This document shows positions 9,989-22,155 of a DNA stretch of 64,000 nt, in pieces; position 1 is the stretch's first letter; each line of letters begins with the position of its first letter. The stretch is taken from assembly GCF_027409185.1 (NCBI RefSeq), contig NC_084468.1, positions 103,478,001 through 103,542,000 of the forward strand. The letters are read 5' to 3'. The notes under the pieces were generated by a model, which saw nothing but the letters and a program-made list of their open reading frames with translations, made no database searches and was not told the DNA's origin. This DNA comes from Cynocephalus volans. Taxonomy: Eukaryota > Chordata > Mammalia > Dermoptera > Cynocephalidae. A program made the translations under genes and the position numbers.

Positions 9989-12900
9989 TTAATTTCTCCA
10001 TTCTTTGGTGTCTTCATCATTAAAATGAGATATGATTTGGCTAACAAGCTTATAATCAATTAAATCACCTCCTTTTTTGCTGGACAAGGAACAAGAACTG
10101 TTAAGTTTTTAAAAGTTTATTGATCTGCCAAAAATTTTAGAGGTGTTCTATTCTTGTGTACTTTCCAATCTTTTGATTATAGAATCAAATGAAAATGTTT
10201 TTTAAATACTTTAAAATTAAACCCTTTTTAAAATTAAACCTTTGAATCCTATATAGATTGACAATTAGATTGCTACATATCTCTAATACAATTTCACTGG
10301 GTCTTCTTTTTGCATAAATATGACCAACTGTGCACTTTTCTAGCAATGGAATGTATATTGCTTAAGTTTTGGAACAAATAAGCCTTTCAATATCCAAATT
10401 ACTTAATTGTCTTTCCCATTTGACCTTTCAGCACATCAGCAGAATCAAACAGGGAAAATCAAAGGACCTCCACAACCCTAAACTTAAAAGCATCAGCGAA
10501 CAGATTTTAGGCAAAATATTTCCCTGAGGCTAAAGCGTGAGATCACACAGGCTTTCTGTGGCTTCTTAGAAACTTAACTCTTTGCATTGGCACTTTCTGA
10601 TAAAACAGCAGTCAGACTATGAGTGATATTAATCTGTGGAGTGATAGATTGCAGTAAGCTTGTCATTAAACAACAAGATAATGTGCATTTATGAAGTCAA
10701 TGATAAATAATCCTTTTCTGTATTAATGCATCACTTTATTCACCATAATTATTGATCCCTAAAAGCCATTCTTAGTGCTAAAGTGCTTTAACCAAAGTGC
10801 CTTAATAGAAAGTTCATTAGTGATCTTATAAAATGACACACACAGGCAAAAGGAAAATAATTAGGTCACACAGAGCAAAAAATAGAATATAACAATTACC
10901 ACTGGAAATCTTTCATTAGAAATCACATATGAACAAGTAATATAAAGAGCAGTCTAAAACTTATAGTTGCTGGGTTCTGTCCAAGATGGAATTCAACCCA
11001 GATTTCCTCCAGGGATACTGCAGTGATCAATCATAGAGCAGACTTCAGGAAGTGGAAAAACAGTGGTAATATGTTCAAACACATTTTCAGTAGACCTCAG
11101 ACCAAGCCCTGAAATCTACAAGTAATGAATTTAGAGGGAAGGAATGTGTCTCTGTACAGTACAGTAATTCTTCTTTATCTAATAAGGTATACGGCACACT
11201 CAAGTGTGCATAAATCATTTTGCGTTTGTTCCATTTATACCATATGTGGTTTCATAAGAGTACTTTGGACATGGTTAATGTCAAAGAGAAGAAATATTAC
11301 TGCAGTTAGATAAGGAAAGGTTATATTCCTTTGCTAAAGGCATAGAATTCACCTCTACTAATCTATGATTAGGAACGAGTTCCAAATGGCTGTTTAAATT
11401 AGAGAAATTAGAGATGATATAACCAGAAATTTCATGCTCATAAAATACCTCATGCTAGCAAACAATATGGCTTAGTAAGCATTGTAAAACAAAGTGTTTC
11501 AAATTCTAGCTGTTCTAAATTTACTGTAAGAAATATTTTGATTAGGTAATGTACCAGTAGAGACTAATTCAATTAATAATTTTCTATAGGATAAAGTCTT
11601 ATGATCCCTTCTCATAGATAACATATGCAATCATAAGATTATACATTAATTATATTCTAATAATTAGTAATTTATTTGATACTATAGCTTATGTGTTTAG
11701 CCCTGAATTCTCTCTTGCTGTTCTTTTACTACACTTCTGTCTTCTTGTCAGGGCATTCCTCGGAGATCTGTTTTTAAAGCTTTTATGAGAAGGATTAGAA
11801 GAAAATGCATTGTAGAAGGCACATGTTGAACAATGCCATGTGTCTAATAAAGAGCTCAAATAGATTGATGAGGCCTTTAAAAAGAACGCTTGGGAAAATT
11901 ATCCCATCGCTGCTAATTTTTGCAATGTTGTCCATTGCAATTATTTGTTTCTCCACTTTCAAAAAAGAATGTTTCTGACATCTAACACTATGACAACTCT
12001 AGAGTTGTAATTTGCTTTTTGTTTGTTTGTTATAAGTCAATATATAAGCAGTGATAAACACCCTGAATTGGTCTTAGGTATACTTAATATTCAGATTTAA
12101 CTTCTTTATTATTTTAAATATGCATTTTAGAAGATGAGAAAAAGCATTTCCTTCTAAATTAGAAGCCAATGACTAAAGCTAAAATCTCAATTCTAACCCA
12201 GGATCCGGGTTCCAGGTTGGGAGAGTATCATATTGGTGGAGGAAAAAGAAAGTTAATTTCCAGCCAATGCTTTTTACAAGTGGCAGGTCTACACACATGA
12301 TGTCAGTCCCAAGACAAAACTAATTACTCTTCCTTCATCTGCATAAATGTCTCAGTCATAAGTGAATGTCATTTTATAATTTTTCCATTAACATTATGTT
12401 TGATAAAAAATTTTAACGTTATCTCTTCAGTTGTAATACTTTGGGTATATGAGATGTAGAGATATTTGGGAAGAGGGAACAGGAGAACTCAGAGTGTGAT
12501 TGGTTGCAAGCTTCAAATGATATCTCAAATAACCATGTAAAGCACACTTGATTGCAAATCTACATCCCACTTTCTACCACTGCACTAAAAACTATATACA
12601 CTGTGGTTCCTTTATCTTTGCAAAGGAATTGTGTGTTTTTCTCCTGCTATTCAATCAGGATATTATGGGAGGAGAAAAAAAGATGTCAGTAAGAAGCAGT
12701 ACTATATTATTTTAAAAATCAAGCTAAAATGCTACTTAGAAAATTTTTATAAGAATCTGCTGCTCCTAAGGAGCTTGTGGTACTTCCAGAGAAGTGAAAA
12801 TTCATCATCATCTCTGATTTTAGTACTTCACTCGATAATTTCATTTTATTATTCTCTTCATTCCTCTTCAAGGCTCTTTAATCATTCCAGTTTTATTTTC

Positions 12901-13491
12901 AGTATTTTCCTTCAGCACCAAAACCTTGCTGAAATAAAACTTGACTGTAGAATTATTATAGGCTTTGTTGGCAGCGTGGTCGTTAAGACAATGTATCTCC
13001 TTTGTCTCCATTATATCTCCATTCTTCTTCTAAGGGCATAACATAACACAAATATTATATTTTTTATGGGAAGGAAGGTTTTTCTGTATGTACTAAATCC
13101 AGGAGCAAGGGAAATCACACACCTCTAAATTCTTTTGAAATTTGAGATTGAAAATAGCACACATAAGTAAATAAAAGACGGCTGCAATTCTACAAAGTTA
13201 ATGGTTAACTACACTTACAGATGACAATTTTTTTCATTTATAGAGATGACAGTAATTTAAGCAAAATAGCTACTATGCCCAAAAATATGGGTCTTATGAA
13301 CTAATGGAATTAATAGTTCTAGGGAATAAAACAATACTTAAAATTCTAAAATATTTTATGTTTTCACTGTATAGACAAGGAAAATCTAAGAAGAGGATAT
13401 AGGAATAGAGGATCTTAAATCAAATCACTCAAGGTGATTGGTAAAAATGCATCTTCCCAGTATATCCACATTAAAGATTATAATTTAATAT
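9989..13491. other. Intergenic AT-rich sequence, no gene seen
   Basis: About 3.5 kb of AT-rich DNA. The open frames here (for example 12631-13041, 136 codons) have no recognisable domain, codon pattern or splice context. No named repeat was recognised with confidence. Confidence 0.6.
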
Positions 13492-13689
13492 GTCTGGGCA
13501 GATTTGGGGGGATCTGCCTTTTAGCTAAATACTCCCAATGGTTCTAATTGAGTCTGTTTGAGAAACAAATAAGCAGAACTCAGGGCCCTTGTCTGGGCAG
13601 ATTTGGGGGGATCTGCCTTTTAGCTAAATACTCCCAATGGTTCTAATTGAGTCTGTTTGAGAAACAAATAAGCAGAACTCAGGGCCCTT
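13492..13689 (+). repeat. Perfect 99-bp tandem duplication
   Basis: The unit 13492-13590, starting GTCTGGGCAGATTTGGGGGG and ending CAGGGCCCTT, is repeated head to tail at 13591-13689. I could find no mismatch by reading. The unit matches no repeat I know. Confidence 0.95.
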
Positions 13690-16600
13690 GACTCCAAGTT
13701 CAACATTGTTTCTGCTATATTACAGGTCTCTGAATTTTATAGAATTTTTCAACTCAGTTTTCAATGAGGTGCTACTAAACCCGGTGGCTAGGTTGGACAC
13801 ATTAATATTCCAAAGTGTCCACTGAGTTTCAACCATGATTTACAAAAATTAGTAACTAGAAATGTCCTCCTTTCTTCTGGAGAGTACTTGACTCCAGCTG
13901 TTTAGCTACACAGCAGTCACTTTGTCTCTTTCCATATTGTTGTGGTTCTGGCTGCAGAAAGGAATGACTAAGATCAAATTGGTGGGTTCTGATCAAAGAA
14001 ATAGTTGGAGATGCAAATCCGACCCTTAGACTGGAACAGAACTTCTGACTGGTGGTAAGATTTACAAGGACCGCCAACCTTTAACAAGAACTGCCCTGGG
14101 AACATGTAAGTGAGTGACAACTTTGATTTACTGTTATTAAATGTACTCTGTAGTTGAAAAAAAGTGGTACACCTCTCTGGAATTGGAAATTATTCTTAAG
14201 ACAGCAAATAATTGAAATGCTTTCCCTTATACAAAACTTAGAAAATAAAACTGCAACAAAATAGAATCTGCAGTCAAACATCAAATGCATGAATGAATTT
14301 GCTTATAAAGAGAAAAAAATGTTTCCCCACCTTTCATAAGTCTCCTACTTTACCTCCTAGAGGCAAAGTTCCCTTCACATTCTACCTTAATCAATCGGGA
14401 AAGCAACTATGCCTAAAATTGTATAAAATGTAAGAAACATTGTAGAATTTTTTTCAGAGGGTAAAAGCAGAGTTCTTCAGTTTATTACAATTATCAGCTT
14501 TTTGCAATTCAAATAAACAAAGAGCTTTTTATTCTTTATTTTAATTATCTGGCATGGATTTAAGACACCACACCATCACAAATAAAAGCTCTTCTTTACA
14601 AGAAAGAGTGTAGTTTATCCAAAGGAATTAAAGAACCTGAGTTGAATGATTCATTCTGCTACTAACTTGAACCTCTGTAAGCCTCAGCTGCTTTATCTGT
14701 ATAACATATCACATAGAATCACTTAAGAGTTTGAGACTGGATTATAAACGTATTTGCAAACCCTAAAGTCACTTTTTTAATCCCACCTGTATTTTAATTT
14801 TCTAATTAGAAAATCCATTTCAGTTTTTTCAAGTTTCTAATATAATTAGAAGAAGTTATCAAATTAAAAAGAGAAGTTACAACTGCTCCATTAAAGACAC
14901 AGAAATGTGCATGCTGGGCCCTCAGTCAGTGCTCCTACTGTCCTGTGCCATAAAGCCATGATTTTTGTCCTGTAGAATAAAGGCATGGTTAAGCAACAGC
15001 ACTTCAGAGGGGGAGCATCTCAATCTGGTTATCTGCTCTCTGTGAAGTACTCTTCAACATGAAAGCCTCTGAGTGTTAATTGACACTTTCACCTCAAATT
15101 AGAGAGTTTCTACAAATTACCAGCTTTTTAAAAAAATGTCATAATCTACTCCTCACATCTTTTTATGCAGTTTTCCTCATTTCCAAAGGGAAAACAGTAT
15201 AATTACACAAGCAGGTTCATTTCCATCAAGGACAATGCACATGAAACGCAATGACCACAGCCATACCTCCTTAATGTGACTTTAGTTAGGAAGATAAGGT
15301 TGTCACAAAATTTCAAAATTCAGGTTTATATTTCCTCATTTTATAAACTGTTCTTAAATCTTTCCCCATGCATGAGGTAAGTTCATTGGCTTTTTATTGA
15401 AAACGAGCCTCCTTTTTTTATAAGTAGAAAATATAACTATTAATAGAGTTTTAAGCTCTATTTATCAATAAACTGTCCAACAAAAATGCTAATAAATTTC
15501 TATGCAGTCCAGCAGAAGTCTGTTTTCCTCAGGGAGAAGTAGCAGGGGCTTAATGCCATCTCAGTAATGTGGAGAGGAAACAATCTAGAATGGGAGATGG
15601 AGAAATCACGGAGGTCTGACCTGATCTAAGAGGGATTCAGGAAGAAGCCAAGAGTTCAACTGAACTGTAAAGGAAGAGTCTATGATATAAGTGCAAAGCA
15701 GGTGAGAGATTATTTTAAGTTGGAAAGGCGAGTAAAGGTGTGAAAGAGGAAGCTGTATGAGGCATATTTGGGGCAGCCCAGTTTGCCTAGAGCTGATTGC
15801 CTAGAGTTGATTCAGAAGATAAGTTTATCAAGATAGATTGGCACCATTAGGCAGAGGATCATAACTACTAGGAAGCTTGGACTTGAGAACTTTTAAAAGA
15901 AAACTCTAAAAGTGAGATTTAGCAAATCTTCAACTCTTAAAAAACTGTAATTAATAATATGGTAAGCTTGAGTTTGCATAAATTTTTAACTAGCATGCAA
16001 AAATATTTTTTAAAATATTTTTACAAATCGTAGCTTACATACGTACAAATGTAAAAGTTAAGTAAGAATCCGAGATCCATTAGTGAATACAAAATGTCTA
16101 CATAATTTGGGTACCTGAAATAAACTTCTACATCAATAGCTAAAATGGAAATATGACTTCTTTACCTGTTTATACATTGAGGTCATGTTTCTGAACACAT
16201 AAATGGATGGCCTAAATTTACTTTTTTTTAATGTTTAAATTTAATGAAAAAAATTGGATGAGATATTTTGTCTCTTTCATGCCACATGCTTGTTTGATTG
16301 GATTTTGCACATTGCAGCAAGATGTTTTAAAGCAATTTCAACAAACTTCAAATCATAGACACAGAAGTCATGATATTTAAATGCCACAAATATTTGCTAT
16401 AAAGGTCTTCTTTTTCAAAAAGTTAAATCAAAATACTAAAGAGAAATACACCAAGACGTTAAGAGTGTGTGTCTGTGAGTGTAAAGCAATGGTGATATTT
16501 CTTCTTCTGTATACTTTGTACTTTCCAAATCGTCTGTGTAAACATAAATTCATGTTACAGTAAAGAGTAAAATGAAACAAATTCCGATAAACAATACTAA

Positions 16601-16848
16601 TTGTATCATTTGGAATAATTAGCATTGAGTGATGGAAAATGCAAAATAACAATGGCTCAAACTATACAAATGCTTATGCTGGCATGAATTCCCCTCAGGA
16701 ACCTAGCTCTCTTCCAGCCCCATCCTGAAGGTATGACCCTCCACTTCTTGGTCCAGAAAAGTTGTAGCTGAATTTTAGGCAACAAGATGGAAGAAAACAT
16801 GAAAAAAGAGGGCAAAGAGAATGTGCCAGCCATCTCTGAAGGGATATA
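13690..16848. other. Intergenic sequence, no gene seen
   Basis: AT-rich DNA without a supported gene. A weak MIR-like block may lie at about 14640-14760 (a 'CCTCTGTAAGCCTCAGCTGC' core), but it is too eroded to annotate separately. Confidence 0.5.
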
Positions 16849-17470
16849 TTAGTTATCTACAGCCACCTAACAAATTACCACAAACTCAGCAACTTAAACA
16901 ACAGACATTTATTATCTCATAGTTTCTGTGGGTCAGGAGTACGGACACAGCCTAGTCAGTCGTTCTGCTTAGGGCTTCATAATGCTGCTATCAAGATGTT
17001 GGCTGGCCACATTCTCACCTGGGGGCTCAACTGGGGAAGGTTCCATTTCCAACTGCTAACTCAAGCTGTTAGCAGAATTCATTTCCTGTGGTTGTAGGAC
17101 TGAGGGCCCCAGCTTGTTATTGGCTGTTGGCCGAAGGCTTCCCTGATATCTTAATGGCCACGGTTCCTAGAGGCTTTCCACAGTTCCAGGAGGTCTCCAT
17201 GGCTTCTCGAGGACTCTTGTAGTTCCTTGCCACATGAGCTTCCCCAGCGTGGCCACTCACTTCATCAAGCCAGAAAGGAGAGCCTTGAGAGTGAGTCTGC
17301 TAGCAAGATGGAGGCTTATATAACATAACATAAGGACATGAGGAACATCCCATCTCCTTTGCCATATTCTAAACAAATCACAGGTCCTGCCCACACTCAA
17401 GGGGAGGGTATTGTACAAGGGCCTGAACACCAGTGGGTGGGGACTGTCACAGTTTCTCTACTGTCTGTCT
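16849..17470 (-). repeat. MLT1-type MaLR LTR
   Basis: The plus strand begins TATTAGTTATCTACAGCC and continues with an 'AACAAATTACCACAAACTCAG' block (imperfect), 'TTTATTATCTCATAGTTTCT' and 'GTGGGTCAGGAGT'. It ends with 'CCCACACTCAAGGGGAGGG'. This is the order of the complement of an MLT1-class LTR, so the element points left. It is moderately diverged. Confidence 0.7.
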
Positions 17471-20400
17471 GCCATAGACAGGTTTCCAGAAACAATCACT
17501 TGTAGTCTTCCCCTTGTAGCCCATCGGCTGAGCTGAGCCACATTTCATCAGAAAATGTAGCCTTTTTTTCTGGATGGCCATGTGTCCTGCTACAAATGTC
17601 ATTATTGTGGAAGAAGGAGAGACTAAATATTGGGAGACAATTGACTTCCAATCAGAGACCTTCTCATCAGAACTTTTGTAGAAAGTAAGTGAGATAAGGA
17701 ACATGACAGAATCTGGCATAGATTAGGAGTTGCTGAAATGATGCTCTACAAACACACTACTAAATTTACTACTAGTTGTAATTTGACTAATAGAATAATA
17801 GAAATTAAATTCCCTTAAAAGTAGAAAAGTGTTTGAATAGAAAATCAAGTCCAATTCACTTCTACACTAAAATTTAAGTCTCAGGTAAATCAATTTTACC
17901 TAATCTTACAGTTAATTTTATTATTCTTATAAACATGACCAACCCGATAACCCCATCTTTAAAAAATGTTGTGTATCTATATAACCGCTTGCAAATTTCA
18001 TAGCACTTTCTCACATACTTTATTTTCAGTTCATCCCTTTGAAGGGTCTATTGCTCTCATTTATTAGGTAAGGTTAAGCAACCAGCCTGTAGAGCTAGGG
18101 CTGGGTCTGGAACTCACAGACCCCTCAAGCCGGTTCACAAACCCTTCACACGCAGGTCTATGAGCTAGGTAACTGGCAAAAAGGTCCTTGGAGCCTTGGT
18201 TGAAGAAGGAATAGTCTTTATTTAGCACACACAACACTAAGAGTTAGGCGGTACACACAGAGAAACTCAGAAACTCAACTGCTAACTGCAAAGTCCAAAG
18301 AAAAACTAAAACTGAGCATCTGCCAGCAGAGTAAACATGCTCTATTGTTAGACCTGAGCTCTCTGCCCAGCCTGCTTCACAAACTGCAAAACACACCAAA
18401 GCAATTAACTAGAAAGATACATGGGTGCACATGCACACTAACTCCACCTACACACAACTTTGTTTACAAGAAATGTCCAGGGAGCCTGACTAAATTATCC
18501 TATTTTCCCCACACAACCCAAAGTCATATAATTGGCAAGTAGTATATCCAGAGCTGGGGCCCAGTTCATCTGCCTCTATATAGATTCCTCCACACTATAA
18601 TGTCAAGAAATCTATTTCATTGAAAAACAAGAATGTGAGTATATTAAGCATTTGAACAAATGTTGGATGTTGGTCAAGCTCCAGAAATATGGAAATATCC
18701 AGATAATTGATAAATTTTTGTTTGGTCTCTCTCTCTCTATTTGATCTGTTTGATATAGCTCCAACCAACCGAAAGGACTGATGAAAAGAAAGAAAGAAAG
18801 AGAGGAAGACAGAAAGAGGAACAGCTGGTTACTAAAGGGTGCTGCACCACTGAAAGGACTTTAACATTTGAATAAGGGACTGTAAGAATTTTTGAAGAAA
18901 ATGATTAGTTACATAGTTAATCCCATCCCCCACAAAACAATTATGTTGGGTCAGATGGTTGCACACACAGAAACCTTTCTAGAACAGGTATTGCTCCACC
19001 CGTCACTCTCTATTGCCCTGGACGCTGCGTGGCTATGGGTTTTTCCTGCAGAACAAAAGAAAGAAATTAGACTAGGTATCATGATTCACGGAAAATCAGC
19101 CCTAGAGGTAAGCTTCTCTAACCCTTACCCTCCCACCGCTCCTCACACTCTCACCCTTCCCATACTAGGTCAGGTTGCCTGATATTCACTTTCATTACCA
19201 GTTGTTTTCACTGTGGCACCTAAAATAGTAAGTGGTCATTGTAAGTCATGTTGTAACTAAATAAACTGTGAAATAATAGCTGTGTAATAATAATGTGAAA
19301 ATCAGGAATCCAGAGACATCTGTATATCTTTCTAGCTCGCCACTATATTCCTGCAGCACATTATAGACACCTACATATACCCCACACATATTTGTTGATA
19401 TTATGAAAATAACAGATTCATTGGGAAAATAGACAATATGATGAAACGAGCCTGTTGGAATAAAATCTCTGCCTTTCATATTTTTTCTTTTCTTCTCTCC
19501 TCCCCAGCCCACACCCAACTCACCTCAAAGGCCACTATCATTGTTTTTAGAATTTGGAACATTCCTTATACTTCCTAAGTCTAGTTTTCTACTCATACTC
19601 AATTTATAATGATATTCACTTTTTGTGCTCTTAAACAGATTGAATAATACAGCATACACGAAGCTCCAACATGTGGCGAGTGATTATCATGTTCTGTCTC
19701 ATTGTCATCTCTGCTGCCACTATTGTATAGAGGTTCCATTATTGATGTTTGTCGAAATCGTTAAGTTCTTAGGTAAAAGGGCTATATAAAATAGACACAG
19801 ATGGATACGTATATAAAATGACCAAGACTGACTTCAAGAAATACTAATATACAGTTCATTATTTATAAAGTAATACAAATTAAATTGATAAGGACCTCCT
19901 GGCGTTCTTTGTTTTAAATTCTATCCTATACTGAAAAGTAACAGTTTTCTATTTTGAATTACAGTAAAGATTTTTCACAGGGCCAGAACACTGCTGCTCC
20001 CAGAGTCGTCAGGTTTAAATAAAAAATAATTGTTACCACCTTAAGCCTTTTAAGCCAATTTAAAATTTTTTCTTCTGCTGTAAATACCAAGCTATGACAA
20101 ATTTTAAAACTCTGAAGGGTCTCTGCGAACCTTATACCCCTGCCCTGATCAACAAAAGAATTAAGTTCTAAATATTTAATTTATGTACTTGCATAATACC
20201 ATAGACACAAACTACTAGTAGAAACTTCAAAGATTAACTCTTAAATATGTTTTACCTAAAGGGCTTAAGGAAAAGAAAATTTTAAGAATTGGATTCATTT
20301 GTCCAATCAACATGTATTTACCTTTTCCCAAGGGCTGAGCTATAACCTGTGGAAGGAAAATAAAATGATAGTGGATCCCAAAGATTAAAATGAGATTCTG

Positions 20401-21965
20401 GAGAAAAATATTTTAAGGTGACCATGGTGGATCCCAAAGATTAAAATGAGATTCTAGAGAAAAATATTTTAAGGTTGACCATTAGTTCCTGTAATTTCAT
20501 TTCATTTAGGTGTATGTGTTTGATTTCAAGTGTTAGTTAAAAACACAAAAACAAAGAGGAATAAGGGCATCTACTACCTTTTGTCCCAGAATGCAAAAGA
20601 TGCTGAGCTACACAAATTTAGTGCTGGGCTGGGTGAGCAGGGTTTCCATTGTCTATTTCTTCTGTTACTACTGAGGGCACTTGTTCATGTTTAAGGAGGA
20701 AGTGACATGCATAATTGTCCCCCTTCTCAATTAAGTTTTCATTTTTTATGTTCACGGTTCTCGAATTCAAATGTTTGGTGGCGAACGTAGTCAAAAAGCC
20801 TCAAGCCTAAAAATACCGGATTTGTCAAGCTAATGTACAGGGCATCTCAATTTTCTCTGCTATTTCTCTTTTCTCTAATAACTTCTCATATCAAAGGTGT
20901 AAAACAAGATTAATTTATACAGTCCCCAATTCTTGAATATTTATTATTTTCTTCAACCTCTTGAAATCCAACAATCAGATATTGTGGAGAAACATCATAG
21001 TAAGATGGTAGGGAAAGTATTCTGGGGTCTTTATTTCAGAAGCTTGTTTTCAGATAAATTAAGAGAGGAATCATCCATTTTACTCTCACAATGAATCTGT
21101 CTTGTACCACATGGCATGAGGCCAAGCTATAAAATGATGTTTTAATGTTGCAAGCTAGATCAAAGAAACACCTTATGATATTTGGTCCTGCCTGAATATT
21201 ACAAGATAGCTTTGAAGACACACAAAATATGTTCTACAATCTGATGATAGCTTGTATTTCCCCATTAAGTTGAAACAGAACAACAGTTATTTCAGCAGTT
21301 TGTGCTAAACCTGTAGAAATAAATATATTTTTACTTCCAAATGATCATCACCCAAGGCATGTAATTAACTACGCATATGAGAGTTTAAACTAGTCTGATA
21401 TAGAAGTAAGCTATTTTTGAGAACAAAGAATGTAAAACTTAAACAGAAATTATAGAAAATAATATAGGAGGTATTTTTTTTTTGCCTAAGAAATTTTTTA
21501 AATTAAGACATAAAAAAGGTGATTTTCTTCAGCAGGGACAACGTAAAACATTACCGATTATACTAAAAAAATAATTTCATTCTCCTTTAGTGTGTTTTAA
21601 ATGAATGTTGACATAGAGGCACTGTACCTGGGGCAGTGGAAGACACAAAACAAACCAGTGACTGAGGCAGCCCACAAAGAGGCAAGAGTACAGTAGTTCC
21701 TCTCCTGTTTCCACATCTGGCTATTTTTTTTACTATGCCAAAGGCCTTATATTTTTAAATAAGCCATCTTATTTTCTTTGATAGTTTACCAAATTGATTG
21801 TATGAAAAAACAATTAAAATACTGAATTTATTGTATATTTATTATGATAAGCATAAAAACAGAGAATTTGTTTTGAAAACCAAATAATTGATATAGTCAT
21901 AAATGTTCATTTTTATAGACCCAAATAAAGACACACTCTGTGTTCTCAATAATGCCCTGACCCAG
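17471..21965. other. Intergenic sequence, no gene seen
   Basis: AT-rich DNA with short TC- and GAAA-rich stretches (about 18725-18740 and 18785-18815) and a 56-bp tandem duplication listed separately. The open frames are short and lack coding features. Confidence 0.5.
20371..20483 (+). repeat. Near-perfect 56-bp tandem duplication
   Basis: The unit 20371-20426, starting GTGGATCCCAAAGATTAAAA, is repeated at 20427-20483. One substitution (CTGGAG versus CTAGAG) and one inserted T in the second copy are the internal differences seen. Confidence 0.93.
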
Positions 21966-21966
21966 G

Positions 21967-22152
21967 AGTTCTTAAAGTATAGTCTCAGACAAACAGCATC
22001 TGCCATACCTGGGCATTTGTTAAGATGCAAATTTTCATGCCCCACCCTAGATCTACTGAATCAGAAACTCTGAGGTGAGGCCCAGCAGCCTGTGATTTAA
22101 GAAGCCCTCCATGTGATACTGATACACACTAAAGTTTGAGAATCACTGCTCT
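21967..22152 (+). mobile_element. MER5A-type DNA transposon (hAT-Charlie)
   Basis: The sequence follows the MER5A consensus order: 'TTCTTAAAGTATAGTCTCAG', 'GGGCATTTGTTAAGATGCAA', 'CTACTGAATCAGAAACTCTG' and 'AAGCCCTCCATGTGATACTG', ending 'AAAGTTTGAGAATCACTG'. The two ends are inverted versions of each other (TTCTTAAAGT versus AGTTTGAGAA), as expected for its terminal inverted repeats. It is non-autonomous and ancient. Confidence 0.85.
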
Positions 22153-22155
22153 AAT

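Noticed and set aside
12631-13041. 136-codon open frame
   Set aside because: No domain, no conserved motif and no splice or promoter context; its composition looks like AT-rich noncoding DNA.
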